The position numbers were made by a program, and so were the translations under genes. A stretch of 64,000 nt of DNA, taken from assembly GCA_001972305.1 (NCBI GenBank), contig BDDD01000915.1:1-64000 (forward strand), written 5' to 3'. The notes under the pieces were generated by a model, which saw only the letters and a program-made list of their open reading frames with translations, ran no database searches and was not told the DNA's origin. This DNA is from Cephalotus follicularis (Eukaryota > Streptophyta > Magnoliopsida > Oxalidales > Cephalotaceae). Numbering within the stretch: position 1 is the stretch's first letter; every line of letters starts with the position of its first letter. Below, in pieces: positions 10,394-21,000 of this stretch.

Positions 10394-13300
10394 AATAAAA
10401 AAAAACTGGGTGAAAGTTACGGTTCATATAGCAAAACTGTCTTTGACTCAATGATTCTACCATTTCCATTTTCCATTCTATGAAAAAAGAATCTACTACT
10501 ACACACAGAGATTAGGGGTCGAAACAAAAATTATGAATAATTAGAACGTTCTAAAGTTTTTTTTCTTATATAAATTTTTTTTTAGTTTTTTATCTATAAA
10601 AATTAAAAAAAAAAATTTATTAGGGGGCCAATGTCCCCATTGTCTGTCTTTGACTGTAGAGATACTGAGCCTCGTGATCGGTGTCCATCAATATTGTTAT
10701 TTATTATACTTTTACTTCATGGTGAAATTTTGTTAATGACTTTAGGTTTTATGAAGAAAGTCATAACAACATATTAGGGGTTCATTAAGTTTGACATTAT
10801 TTTGTGTTAGTAAATTCGGAAATATCAAAGTCAAACCCACTCTTATCACCCACCGTTACCAAACTAAATAGACTGGAGGTCTGTTTGGTGGTTTTGTTTG
10901 TGCCTCACAGTCAATTTACTAAATCTATGTTGACGAAGGATCTAGCTCAAGGTTGTAAAAAAGTGTGTAAAGACTTACATTATGGGAGAATAAAAAATGT
11001 CAATATTCTTTTATGAAATTATCATCAAAACAACCTTATCTCCTTAAATATTTTTTAAGCATATCTCATCTTTTAATCAAATTGATTGGTAATACATAAT
11101 ATATGAGTTTTTTTTAATTCATAGAGATACGAGAGTTTGAATATTGGTCTACATCAAGGTAAACCTCGTATCTAATTATTAAACTAAAAAATTATGCTTA
11201 TACCAATATATACGAGTTAATTCTCCTCTCCCAAAATCTCACTTGTTAGATTATATACTGAATATTTTAAAATATATTAATAGATCAATTATTAATAAAG
11301 AAGGATATCGTCGTTATCACGACATAATTATCCGTCAGATAAGTGATTATCACACAAATAACCCAAGAGAATTTATTGTAACAAATCTAGAAACTTTAAT
11401 TTCGTTCACACGAGGGTTTGATTATCAAACAAAATAAAAGATAACCCAGAGACCGGATAAAACTTAGTAAACCAAAGTTCAGTGGTGCTCGAGCCTGCCA
11501 CGATTTGAAGAGTGCACCCGTAGCTAGGCTTATCTCATTCTCAACTTCAACAGGTAGACTTTTTGGCAATTTTCCAAGAAAGAACAAACATAACCACGAC
11601 CACAACCACAACCACTACAATTAAAATACTGTTACTATTTCGGCTACAATGTAATACAAGTTTTCAAATGCTTTTGAATTCAACATTCTTCCCTGTTTTT
11701 TTTTTCTTCTTAACTAATGACTCCTGTTCACTTGTTATTGTAGCCTATCATGCATTCATGGATATGTGGTTAATTAAAGTTTTGAATTAGAATAGAGGAA
11801 AGAATAAAAAGAAGACCATTATGCCATATTTGTCAATCTTATATTAATTTCTAGTTAAAGCAACTACCATAGTATGTTGATGAGTTAGTTTCTTTCTAAA
11901 TACGAATAATTAGCTCTTACTTTTTCGACAAAACTATAAACTCAGAAAATTTTCTTTTCAAATTTGGAAGCAAAGTACGAAAATGATGGTTGTAAAATGA
12001 ACTATCTTTCCCATTTTTCCATTTTATTGAAATTCTTATTTTCACTTAATTAACTTATTATTATTATTATTATTATTATAAAATAATATAAACTTCATTA
12101 ATAAACGCAACCACCAACACACACATGACAATAATTTGCATACGAAAAAATTAACAAAACTACAACCCTAATAACAAAAAACTGAAAATTAATCACAAAA
12201 GATAATATAATGAAAATTATGATCAGGTTTAAACTAAATACTATCCCTTAAAAATAAATTTTTATTTAAAATTTTATCATCTCATGTGACCGTTTTGAAT
12301 CGTATAGATTATGATTAAAAAAACGATTCTAGATAATAATATAAATTCTTAAAATCTTTATCAGTTTTAACGGATCGTTTGATAATTAATTGATTAAATT
12401 TATTTCTGCTATAACTCAACACCATTTATAAAGAACATCACATAAGTTATTGATAGAAAAAAAAAAACTATTCAAATTTGAAACCTACACACACGTGATA
12501 TAATACGTAACATCAAAAGATGTTTTGAAAGAGTTTGATAAGAGGAAGAAAGTAGAAATGATTATAACAAACATTATTATTTGAATAGGGAAGCTATGAT
12601 CTATCAAAAGGGACTAAAAAAGAAGAAATATTTGAAAAGTTGGTGGACCATGGTGTAGAAATATGTACAAACATCGCAAAGAATTCGCATCCTGCTGATC
12701 TCATGCATGGCATCATTTCCGATCTCCATTGGGCAGCGATTTACTATTATTTTAGCTCTTCTGGTCAACAAGATGTCATTTGCTGGGTCAAATTGACTTC
12801 TAAATCTGTGTTTTTTTTTAAATACAGGTAAAATAATTGTGACTTTAGAATCACAATCTACGCATATTTGAGAGACGAAAAAATATCTATTTAGTTATTG
12901 ATATAGTTATTTGGTTTTATTTTTTCTGTTCTTCATTTTAAAAAGAATGGCTTTCAAATATTTTAATTACAAGAAGTCGGTATTTTTAATTTGTATTAAA
13001 TAGATAGATAGAGAATAATTTTATTAATCATAAATAAAATAGTATAATAAATATATCATAAGTGATTTATTAAAATATTATGTATGATATTTTAAATAAT
13101 ATTAATAATTTTTTAATTTTTAGTAAAATAATTTTTAATAATAATTTTATATTAATAACATACTTATGATATATTCGTGATAACGTTACCCGTTTTGCTA
13201 ATAAATTTTTTTTTTAAAATTGTTGAAGTTTAAATAAGAAAATCTTTGTGGAGTGTATTAATATTGCAAATTGGTGGATGGTCTGTTGATAAGTATTGAA

Positions 13301-13749
13301 GTAGTTTGACAACTGACATGCGTATCCAACCAATGAGAACTTTTCTTTTCTTTCTCTTTCTCTTTCTCTTCGTAATTAACCAATGACCAATGAGCTTTTG
13401 TGTGATGCTTGCATTGCATTCAATCTCATTTAACCTTTATTCTGCGTGTCACTTTCTAAATGTTGAAATCAGTAACCTCTCACGATTCCACTAAGAAAAC
13501 ATCAGGCCTTTAGTCGTGACAGTGACTCGTGAGAAATAAATAACACTGTACCATTTTTTTTTTTTTTTAAAGTAGGAGAGGTAGATCTCACTTATTTAGT
13601 AAAAAAAATTCAATTTATCATTGACCATTCTATATTCAGCAAGACCACTATTCTTATCACCTATCATTTTATATTCAACAAAACTCTACTTGTACTCATA
13701 TGAAGACCAAAATTAAGAGTTTCACCGGAGATATTATTAATCATGCGTG
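10394..13749. other. AT-rich intergenic spacer
   Basis: No convincing gene in about 3.4 kb. Small features are a GGGGGCCAATGTCCCC near-palindrome at about 10623, CAC/ACA repeats near 11590-11620, a TTA repeat at about 12057-12080 and a CTTTCT run near 13346-13368. Open frames near 10804, 11243, 11563 and 12640 are short, have no recognisable motif and look like chance. Confidence 0.45.
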
Positions 13750-13754
13750 AGGAC

Positions 13755-13991
13755 TGTCAGTAGCATAAAATCAGTCAGGAAATCTATTATATTAAATCAG
13801 TTATTATTGTATATTGATTATGTGTAAAAACCAAATCAGATGACAAGTGATTCTTTCTTGTAAATATGCCTAGGAGGTGTATATAAAATGTACACAGATA
13901 GATAATACAAAATACACAGATTATTTTGAGAGACTTGACATGCAGAGTTTGTTTCAATCTTCGTTCTCCTGTTTTCTTGTTTATTTTAACA
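13755..13991 (+). repeat. 5' LTR of the copia element
   Basis: It starts TGTCAGTAGCATAAAATCAG and ends TTTTAACA. TGTATATAAAATGTAC at about 13876 is a TATA-like candidate. Confidence 0.9.
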
Positions 13992-14003
13992 TGGTATCAG
14001 AGC
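13992..14003 (+). other. Primer binding site of the copia element
   Basis: TGGTATCAGAGC lies immediately after the LTR. This is the usual plant copia match to the 3' end of initiator methionine tRNA. Confidence 0.9.
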
Positions 14004-14104
14004 AATTCAAATTGTTTTTTATTACATGTTCTTAAGTGTGTGATTCTGAGGAAGGTTCCTCCATTTGTGAAAGGTTCTCACGAATCTTCTTGGTGATTTG
14101 TAAT

Positions 14105-14343
14105 TTTTTGGGTGATTCTGAGGAAGGTCTCTGCCTTCAACTGCCCAAGCTCTTAGTTTGCCAGACCAAAGTTGCAAAGTGAGCACCTCGCGAGCTCTGA
14201 CCTCTACCTACAAGGTCTGCCTTAGATTCAAAGCTCCACCTTCAACAACCCAAGCTCTGCCTTTGCTTCTGAGCTCTGCCTTCAACTGCCCGAGCTCTGC
14301 CTTGCGAGGTCTGCCTTCAATTGTCCGAGGTCTATCTTAGCTT
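14105..14343 (+). repeat. Leader repeats of the copia element, left part
   Basis: Imperfect tandem units built on GAGGTCTGCCTT / GAGCTCTGCCTTCAA, alternating with TTGCC, TTGCG or TTGTCC spacers. The array resumes at 16829 after the nested element, so it was one array before the insertion. Confidence 0.75.
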
Positions 14344-14349
14344 GCCCGA

Positions 14350-16828
14350 TGTAACACCCGGAATTTTATAACATAAAAGAATGGTTGTTGGACTAGGCCG
14401 AATGCTAGGCCGAATTATTAAAGAAGAAATTGGGCTTAAAATGTGATACTGTTAGTGGACTGAAATTGAATTAATGAAGAAATGATATTTTGGACTTGAA
14501 AATGAGCCCTATAGTATTTAGGCCAAATTATGATAAATGAAGAAATGGTATTTTGGGTTATTATTGTTGCTGGGCCGAATTTGGAGGAGAAGAGAGAATT
14601 GGGCCCAATACCTTAGTTCTCAACCCACTTTGTAAGAAATTGGTAGAATTGTATGGGAGATTCTAGAGCCTTCCTTGGATTGGTTATAAAAAGGAAATGA
14701 GAAGAGTGGGAGATGGCTGCTGCTATTTTTGGAAAAGAATGAGACAAGGAAAGAATGGTCCAGTGAGCAAAGGAAGAGGAATCAGTGGAGGAATGAGAAA
14801 TTGAAGAAGTGGAGCTGAGCAAAGGAATTTGTACAGCAACCTCGTTGAATTCCAGGAAGGTTATACTACCTACTCAGTGTTTTATTGTTTTGTGTATTGT
14901 TTATGATAATAATAAATGCTCAGACTAGGAATAAGTAAATGATATGAAGTAGAATGATTATAGTGTATCTTAATGGTCCGCTGCTATTGAGGGGTGTGAG
15001 ATTTAGTGAATATTGTGCTCTTATGCCGAGATGGCGTCCCCTGGCGCTCCACGCACGTCTATACATAGAGAGTCCTCCTGAGAGCTAATTGCCGAGTGTG
15101 CAACATTATGCACTGTACCCTCTGCAGTACAACGTTAGGCGCCAAGTATGAAATGTTATGCGTTATACCGAGCTCCCAAACATCATGCCCAAGCCTCTCA
15201 ACGATGTGTGCCCGAGGTGCCACTGTTAGGCGTCCGAGGACACACAGCCGAAGACACCCCAATATAGTACGCCGCTGTCCATATGCATGCGTCCGAACTC
15301 TCCACTGTATGCGCCCAGTGTATGCCTCCCGAGCATGCCATGTGACACACCTGAGCTCTCCCTCCTCTGCATGCCATGATGCCGAGCAGTGTCCAGTGCA
15401 TGCATCCCGTGCATGCCATGGCGCCAGAGCACGTTTCCCCCCGAGCTGCCATGCACCTAGCTCTCCTCTGCGTGCCCGAGCATGCCTAATATGCGTCCAG
15501 AGCATGCGCTATGCACCGAACAGTGTGAATGCATGCGTCTATGCATGTCTTACAGCGTGACCGTGCTCTTTAAACGCATAAATGGTATATGCCGAAGGAT
15601 GCCATGACATGCATGCGAATTATGTGCCAAACAGTGCTATTACTCGTGCTTTAAAGTGAAATCTCAATATTTATATATACATGAGTGATTGAACTTATGG
15701 CTAATGTCTCAGTGAGTGGACCAGTGGCTGAGAGCAGTAAATGTAGGAGTATTGGTAAATGAAGTTTAGTTTAATGTAGTATTATAAATGTAGTGTAAGG
15801 GAGGCAGACCCTGCAGTGAATGGAAATGTAGTGTTAGTGTATTGATAATGCATCGTCAGTGTAATGTACTGTTAATATAGTGTAATGTTAATGTAGTGTA
15901 GTGTAACGTAATGTACTGGATTACCACCGAGATGAGCCCTACAGGGATTACCACCGAGATGAGCCAGTAAGGCTATTTTTGAGATGACATAATGGGTCAC
16001 CAAATTGAGCTGAACCAGGTGGGTCACCGAGATAGCCGAGTGGATCACCGACTGAGATGAGCCAATGGATCACCGACCAAGTTGAGCCGCGTTGACTGAA
16101 TGATTGTTATTGTATAGTGTAATAGTGAATGTCTACGTTCCTCTCCTCTGCCTATAACGCCTAGAGCGCGTATATTTCTCTTCCTAAATGCGAGGACCGA
16201 GGAATTGGTTTGCCTAAATGTAATGTTTATTTCTGGCTCCTCTGCCTTGACGTCCGGAGTGCGTTACCGCTCCTCCTTAAGTAGGGGATGCTGAGGAAGG
16301 ATTATAATGACAGTCAGTGACTGCTAATGATTGTAAATGACTATTATGGAATGAATGACTGTTAAGGACCGTTATTGTACTGTATGGGCTTTTACTGCAT
16401 CTCTCATTTGCATTGCATATGCTTACTGCATCTGCATTTCATAATGCATGGTGGTAGTTCCTACACGACCAGTGGTCGTTGACCCATTGCATTTTAATGT
16501 AATGGGTTAGGTACATGTGAAGCTTCACAGCAAGCTGATGATTGAAGTCCCGGGTGAGTCTCCTCCCTCTTATTGCAGTTCAACGACTTCAGAGCATCAG
16601 GATTTTGTATTTTGTTTCATGACCTGCCGGCCTGTGGCATAGCCTTTTATGAACAATATTGTATAACACTAGGTTTATCCACATAAGTGATTATTTATTG
16701 GATTTATTCAGCATGCATTATTTTATTGTTAAACGTTTTAAATTATCCTGCTGAATTGTTATAAATGATTGTTACTGTAGTGGCGCGTCAAACCTTAGGG
16801 GTTCACCCTTGGGGTTTGGGGTGTTACA
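14350..16828 (+). mobile_element. 2.48-kb LTR-like element (probable solo LTR) nested in the copia leader
   Basis: The ends are TGTAACACCCGG and GGGGTGTTACA, so TG...CA with a 10-bp inverted repeat. GCCCGA flanks both sides (14344-14349 and 16829-16834). There is no gag or pol. A TATA box (TTATAAAAAGGA, about 14685) gives plus-strand polarity. A GC-rich, CG-dense island at about 15020-15560 follows, then runs of diverged GATGAGCC/ACCGAGAT words (15910-16090). The size, ends and lack of coding suggest a solo LTR of a long-LTR chromovirus (Del/Tekay type), by analogy with the copies at 21108 and 27073. A 6-bp rather than 5-bp flank is odd and may reflect the repetitive target. Overlapping ORFs in the GC island run on both strands and are probably not genes. 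Confidence 0.7.
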
Positions 16829-17080
16829 GCCCGAGGTCTGCCTTGGCTTGCGAGGTCTGCCTTCAATTTCCTAAGGTCTGCCTTAGCTTTTGAGGACTGC
16901 CTTAGCTTGTCCGAGGTCTGCCTTCAATTGTCCGAGGTCTGCCTTGGGATTGGTTGCGAGGTATGCCTTAACTTTTGAGGTATGCCTTCAATTGTTCTAG
17001 GTCTGCCTTAGCTTTCCGAGGTCTGACTTGGCTTGCGAGGTCTGCCTTCAATTGTCTGAGCTCTGCCTTGAGATTGGTTT
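16829..17080 (+). repeat. Leader repeats of the copia element, right part
   Basis: This continues the array at 14105-14343: about ten units of GAGGTCTGCCTT, often preceded by CTTGC or TTGTCC. Units vary in spacing and sequence. Confidence 0.8.
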
Positions 17081-17115
17081 CCTTTTTTAGTTTAACAGGT
17101 AATTTTTTTTTTGAA

Positions 17116-17675
17116 AATGGACGGTGAATTTTTTTTCGATTGATCGTTTTAATGGAAAAATTTACTTTCTATGGGAGTTTGCCTTTCGTATGTATGTCAT
17201 GGGAAAAGAATTAGGGGGGATAGCGGATGGAACTTTGGCAGAACCAGAAGTTGCTACGTTTGGAGGGTATATCAAGTGGCATACTCAAAATGCCAAAGTT
17301 GTCAGTTGTATGCTTTCAACTGTGGAATATCATATTGTTGTGAATCTACGGCCTTATAAAACATCATCAGCAATGTGGACATACCTGAAAGAGGTATTTT
17401 TCAGGATAATGAAGCTCGTCGATTTCAAATTGAGAATGAAATTGCAGAATTTCAACTAGGGGACCGATCTGTTCAAGAATATTATTTTACCTTTATGGCA
17501 TTATGGCAAGAATATAGTTCTTTAGTCTATGGAGAACAATATGATGCATCAGTCAAAGTTATCCAAGGCATACATGCAATGTCCTAGAAGCATCAATTTC
17601 TTATGAAACTCCGTCGGCAATTTGAGTATGTCAGAAGTAGTTTGTTGAATCGATCACTCTTACCTTCGTTATCCA
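17116..17675 (+). pseudogene. Copia gag N-terminal fragment, frameshifted
   Basis: Starting at an ATG in AAAATGGACGG, the reading matches copia gag (UBN2-type) style. It includes RFNGKIYFLWEF, MGKELGGIADGT, MWTYLKEVF, ARRFQIENEIAEFQLGD and SVQEYYFTFMALWQEYSSL. The frame is broken early by a T-run near 17128-17136, again between two overlapping frames near 17375-17459, and by a stop after IQGIHAM (about 17585). Family knowledge: this region encodes the capsid that packages element RNA. It is not functional here. Confidence 0.8.
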
Positions 17676-17965
17676 CTGAGGCGGAATACCACTCAATGTC
17701 AACAGCATGTTCTGAGATCTTGTGGCTTCGTTCCTTACTTGCCGAGCTTGGCTTTCCTTAATACAAAGGCACGCCACTTTCTGCTGATAATATGAGTGCT
17801 ATAAAAATCGCATCAAATCCTATTTTTCATGAGCGGACCAAGCATATCGAAGTTGACTGTTATGCAATCCGGTATGAACTCTTCCGCTCAACAAATACTT
17901 TGCCTCATGTTTCGTCCAACCTACAACTTGCAAATATATTCACGAAACCTTTTACGGCAACCTGA
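17676..17965 (+). pseudogene. Copia RNase H C-terminal fragment fused to gag
   Basis: The words [31 protein letters not shown] and LANIFTKPF are hallmarks of the end of copia pol. A stop interrupts after LLAELGFP (about 17760). Gag-like LLNRSLLPSL runs straight into STEAEY, so protease, integrase and reverse transcriptase have been deleted as one block. Confidence 0.85.
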
Positions 17966-18025
17966 CATCAGTTTCTTATGTCCAAATTGATGTTGTCTTC
18001 CAAGACACATTAATTTGAGGGGGAG

Positions 18026-18274
18026 TGTCAGCAGCATAAAATCAGTCAGGAAATGTCCTAGATTAAATCAGTTATTATTGTATATTGATTCTGTGTAAAA
18101 GCCAAATCAGATAGCAATAATCACAAGGAGTGATTCTTTCCTGTAAATATGCCTAGGAGGTGTATATAAATTGTACACAGATAGACAATACAAAATACAC
18201 AGATTATTTTGAGAGACTTGACATTCAAAGTCTGTTTCAATCTTCTTTCCCCTGTTTTATTATTTATTTTAATA
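18026..18274 (+). repeat. 3' LTR of the copia element
   Basis: It is the homologue of 13755-13991, with a small insertion (AATAATCACAAGGAG region near 18115). It is preceded by the polypurine tract at 18014-18025. Confidence 0.9.
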
Positions 18275-18279
18275 AGGAC

Positions 18280-20992
18280 AAGACAAATGTTACCAACAAA
18301 TGATTATTGTGCTTTTCACAGAAAAAAAAAAAACAAATGGCTATTGTGACGACTTGAACCGAGATCTTGGATTAAATAAACGTCCTCTCACTTAAACAAA
18401 TCATATGTTGGTTAATAGCATCTTAAGATTGATGTGAGTGCCACTTAATTTAAGTGATAAAAATGTTGATATAAAACAATAAATCTTATTATATTCGATT
18501 TTCGGGTGAGAAATCCTCTTCTACACATAGGATTGGTGAGTTTTAAAAAAATGAGAGAATTATCCCATGTTATAACATAATTTTTTTAAGGTCAGGTCAC
18601 ACAGCTGACAAATTTTCCATATATATATAGAGAAAGAGTTATATATTTGTTGGTGTATGATGAACTTGACAATAGGTATAGCACTAAGGTTAGGCATCAA
18701 CGGTACCAGATGTCCTGATTTTAAGATGGCTATATCGATCGCAGTTACAGGATATCTTTTATGCATTAGCTATGAAATCTTTTAATGATATAGTACAAGT
18801 TTTAGTAAATTTTATTGTAAACTTTTTGGATAACTGTTCATAAATGACGCCAGAATGATAGTATATATATATATATATATAAAGAGTTATTACATAAAAT
18901 CAATTCCCAAAAAAGATTTGTAGTTAAAACTTTCGAACGTCTATCAATACTCAAACAATTAACAAAGTGGCACAAAAATACAAAATGAACAATGTAATAC
19001 AATCTTACGAGTTGAATATTAAAATTTATGGAGAAAAAAAATGATTATCTTAATATACTATTTATCGAGTAAATACCTCTTTTGGGGTCTTTTTCACTGT
19101 TCCAAAAAAAAAAAACCCATCATATATTAAATATATACGTATGAAAAACCTTCAATCTTGAAAAAATTATACAAATAGAGAATAATTGTGTCATTTTAAC
19201 TACTCCCACACTTAAAATCAACTATGAAAGACAGTTATTCATGTTTTTTTTAATCATAATCAGTTTCCTGTTGTTGAAGAATCACTTTTCAGTTCTCACT
19301 GTTTTACCCTTATTATACGTCCCTTTATGTTTTGTTTCCAGAGATAACTATCCCTAAATCTGTTCCTTTTTATTCTGTTTCTTCCTAATCTAGTCATCTG
19401 CCAGTTTTTTGGAGTTTTTTTTTCTTTTTTGGTTTTTTTTATAAATTGGTAGTTGTGCTTGTTTATAAAATGGTTGACTATTAGTTATTTTAATTTGTCC
19501 CCCTTCTTTTTACATATTTTTAGTTGATTTGTTAGTAACGTTACCATTCATTTATTTATATCATTTTTTCGTGTTTGTTTGATTAATAATGCTATAAGTT
19601 ATCACTATAATTCATATTTCATTATTGTCGTCATTATTTGCCATTTTTTACTTATTAATATAGTTTCATTTATTTTTGGAATTTAGTGATTAATTAAATA
19701 GAGCCTCCCATTGTAGTGTGATGGATCAATTGAACAGTTCCAATAATCTTGCTTGATGACTTTTTTTTTTTTTTTGCTTAAAGCTTGATGACTATTGTTA
19801 CATCAACGATTTGATGAAGAGATTTCTTTTGGTGACCATGAACGTGAAATGAAAGGACAAGGAATAAGAGTCTATAGACTCGATATTGAAGAAGATTTCA
19901 AAATAATATGCTACTTTATAACATCTTCGTAGAAATAGTGTGAATTTGATATTAAGAGATTTACGTAAAAATTAAGCGAATATTATCACGTCTGATTTAG
20001 AAACAAAAAATAAAATAGATATCAGAATTCTATCGTTACAGGCTTAAATTAACGATAATAAAACCGTATAAAAGCAATATAAAAACTATTGGATTAAAGC
20101 AAATTCGTGCACATAGATAGTAAATTCATCTAGAGCTAGCAAACAAGTTTAAAATTGTGTACCCTTGGATACAAATATAAATGTACGATTCTTTAAGGGT
20201 ATAATACACATGAACATATATTTGTACCCGTGTATTTGCCAATACACATGTTTCCTATTTTTGAAATTCAAATAAAAAACAAAAAAACAAAAAAGTAAGA
20301 GAACACGTAATGGATGCGGTCATGTTTATCTGTGGATCCACGAGTACATGTCCAAATCCAATTTTTGGATCATGCGGGAATATATAAATTCTGCCCAATT
20401 TTTGGATCATGCGGGAACCGTGTCAGACTTTTTGTCCACCTTGACGTATACCTTTATTTCCAATATTTGTAGTTATTAGTTCTTATCTTTGTCTTAATTG
20501 TGACAAATTGACTACTACGTCCCTTATCACAATAACAGCCTCGGATTTACTTGAAACTTTGTGTTTCTTTCTTTTGGTTTCTAAGTTCAGTGGGCATTAA
20601 AGATGAATTGGGTTTCAATTTCTACTGCATATAACTAAATAGGGATGACAATTAGATCACTAAATTGGGATTCTCAAACTTCCAATAAAAATGAAGTAAT
20701 ATTATTAATAATAAGAATTTTGAGTAATAAATAATAAATAATGTATCAAAAACATTATTTATTTTTTTAATATATTAAAAATTAAAACACCATGAAAAAG
20801 CAACAATAATATTTGACACATTATTTATTTTTATTTATTATTTAAAATCTTTGATGTTATTAACATTGTTCCAAATATTTCGTATATAACATAGGATGAA
20901 ATCACTAATATATCTAGAGCATGTGACATAACATTTATTAAAATTTGTGACGTCATTAAAAAATTGATAAATTTTTTTAAACTTATCCACTT
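18280..20992. other. AT-rich intergenic spacer
   Basis: No gene is supported. There is a TA repeat at 18862-18880 and an exact 23-bp direct repeat at 20358-20380 and 20395-20417, spaced 37 bp. Confidence 0.45.
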
Positions 20993-21000
20993 GCAACATT

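Larger units (their letters stand above)
13755..18274 (+). mobile_element. Ty1/copia LTR retrotransposon, internally deleted, with a nested element
   Basis: LTRs at 13755-13991 (237 bp) and 18026-18274 (249 bp) are clearly related. AGGAC flanks both sides (13750-13754 and 18275-18279), a perfect 5-bp target duplication. The 5' LTR is followed at once by a primer site TGGTATCAGAGC (13992-14003), matching the initiator tRNA-Met type. The 3' LTR is preceded by the purine tract TTGAGGGGGAG. Coding content is a gag fragment and a terminal RNase H fragment. A 2.48-kb insertion (14350-16828) splits the leader. The 3' LTR ends in TA rather than CA. Confidence 0.92.

Noticed and set aside
12640..12831. 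A 63-codon ORF in a slightly GC-richer patch
   Set aside because: No motif, no splice-linked partner, and a low-complexity end.
15059..15560. Overlapping ORFs of 76-154 codons on both strands
   Set aside because: They are all in one GC-rich, repeat-built island of an LTR-like element, with frames open on both strands and no motif. Stop codons are rare there because of composition.
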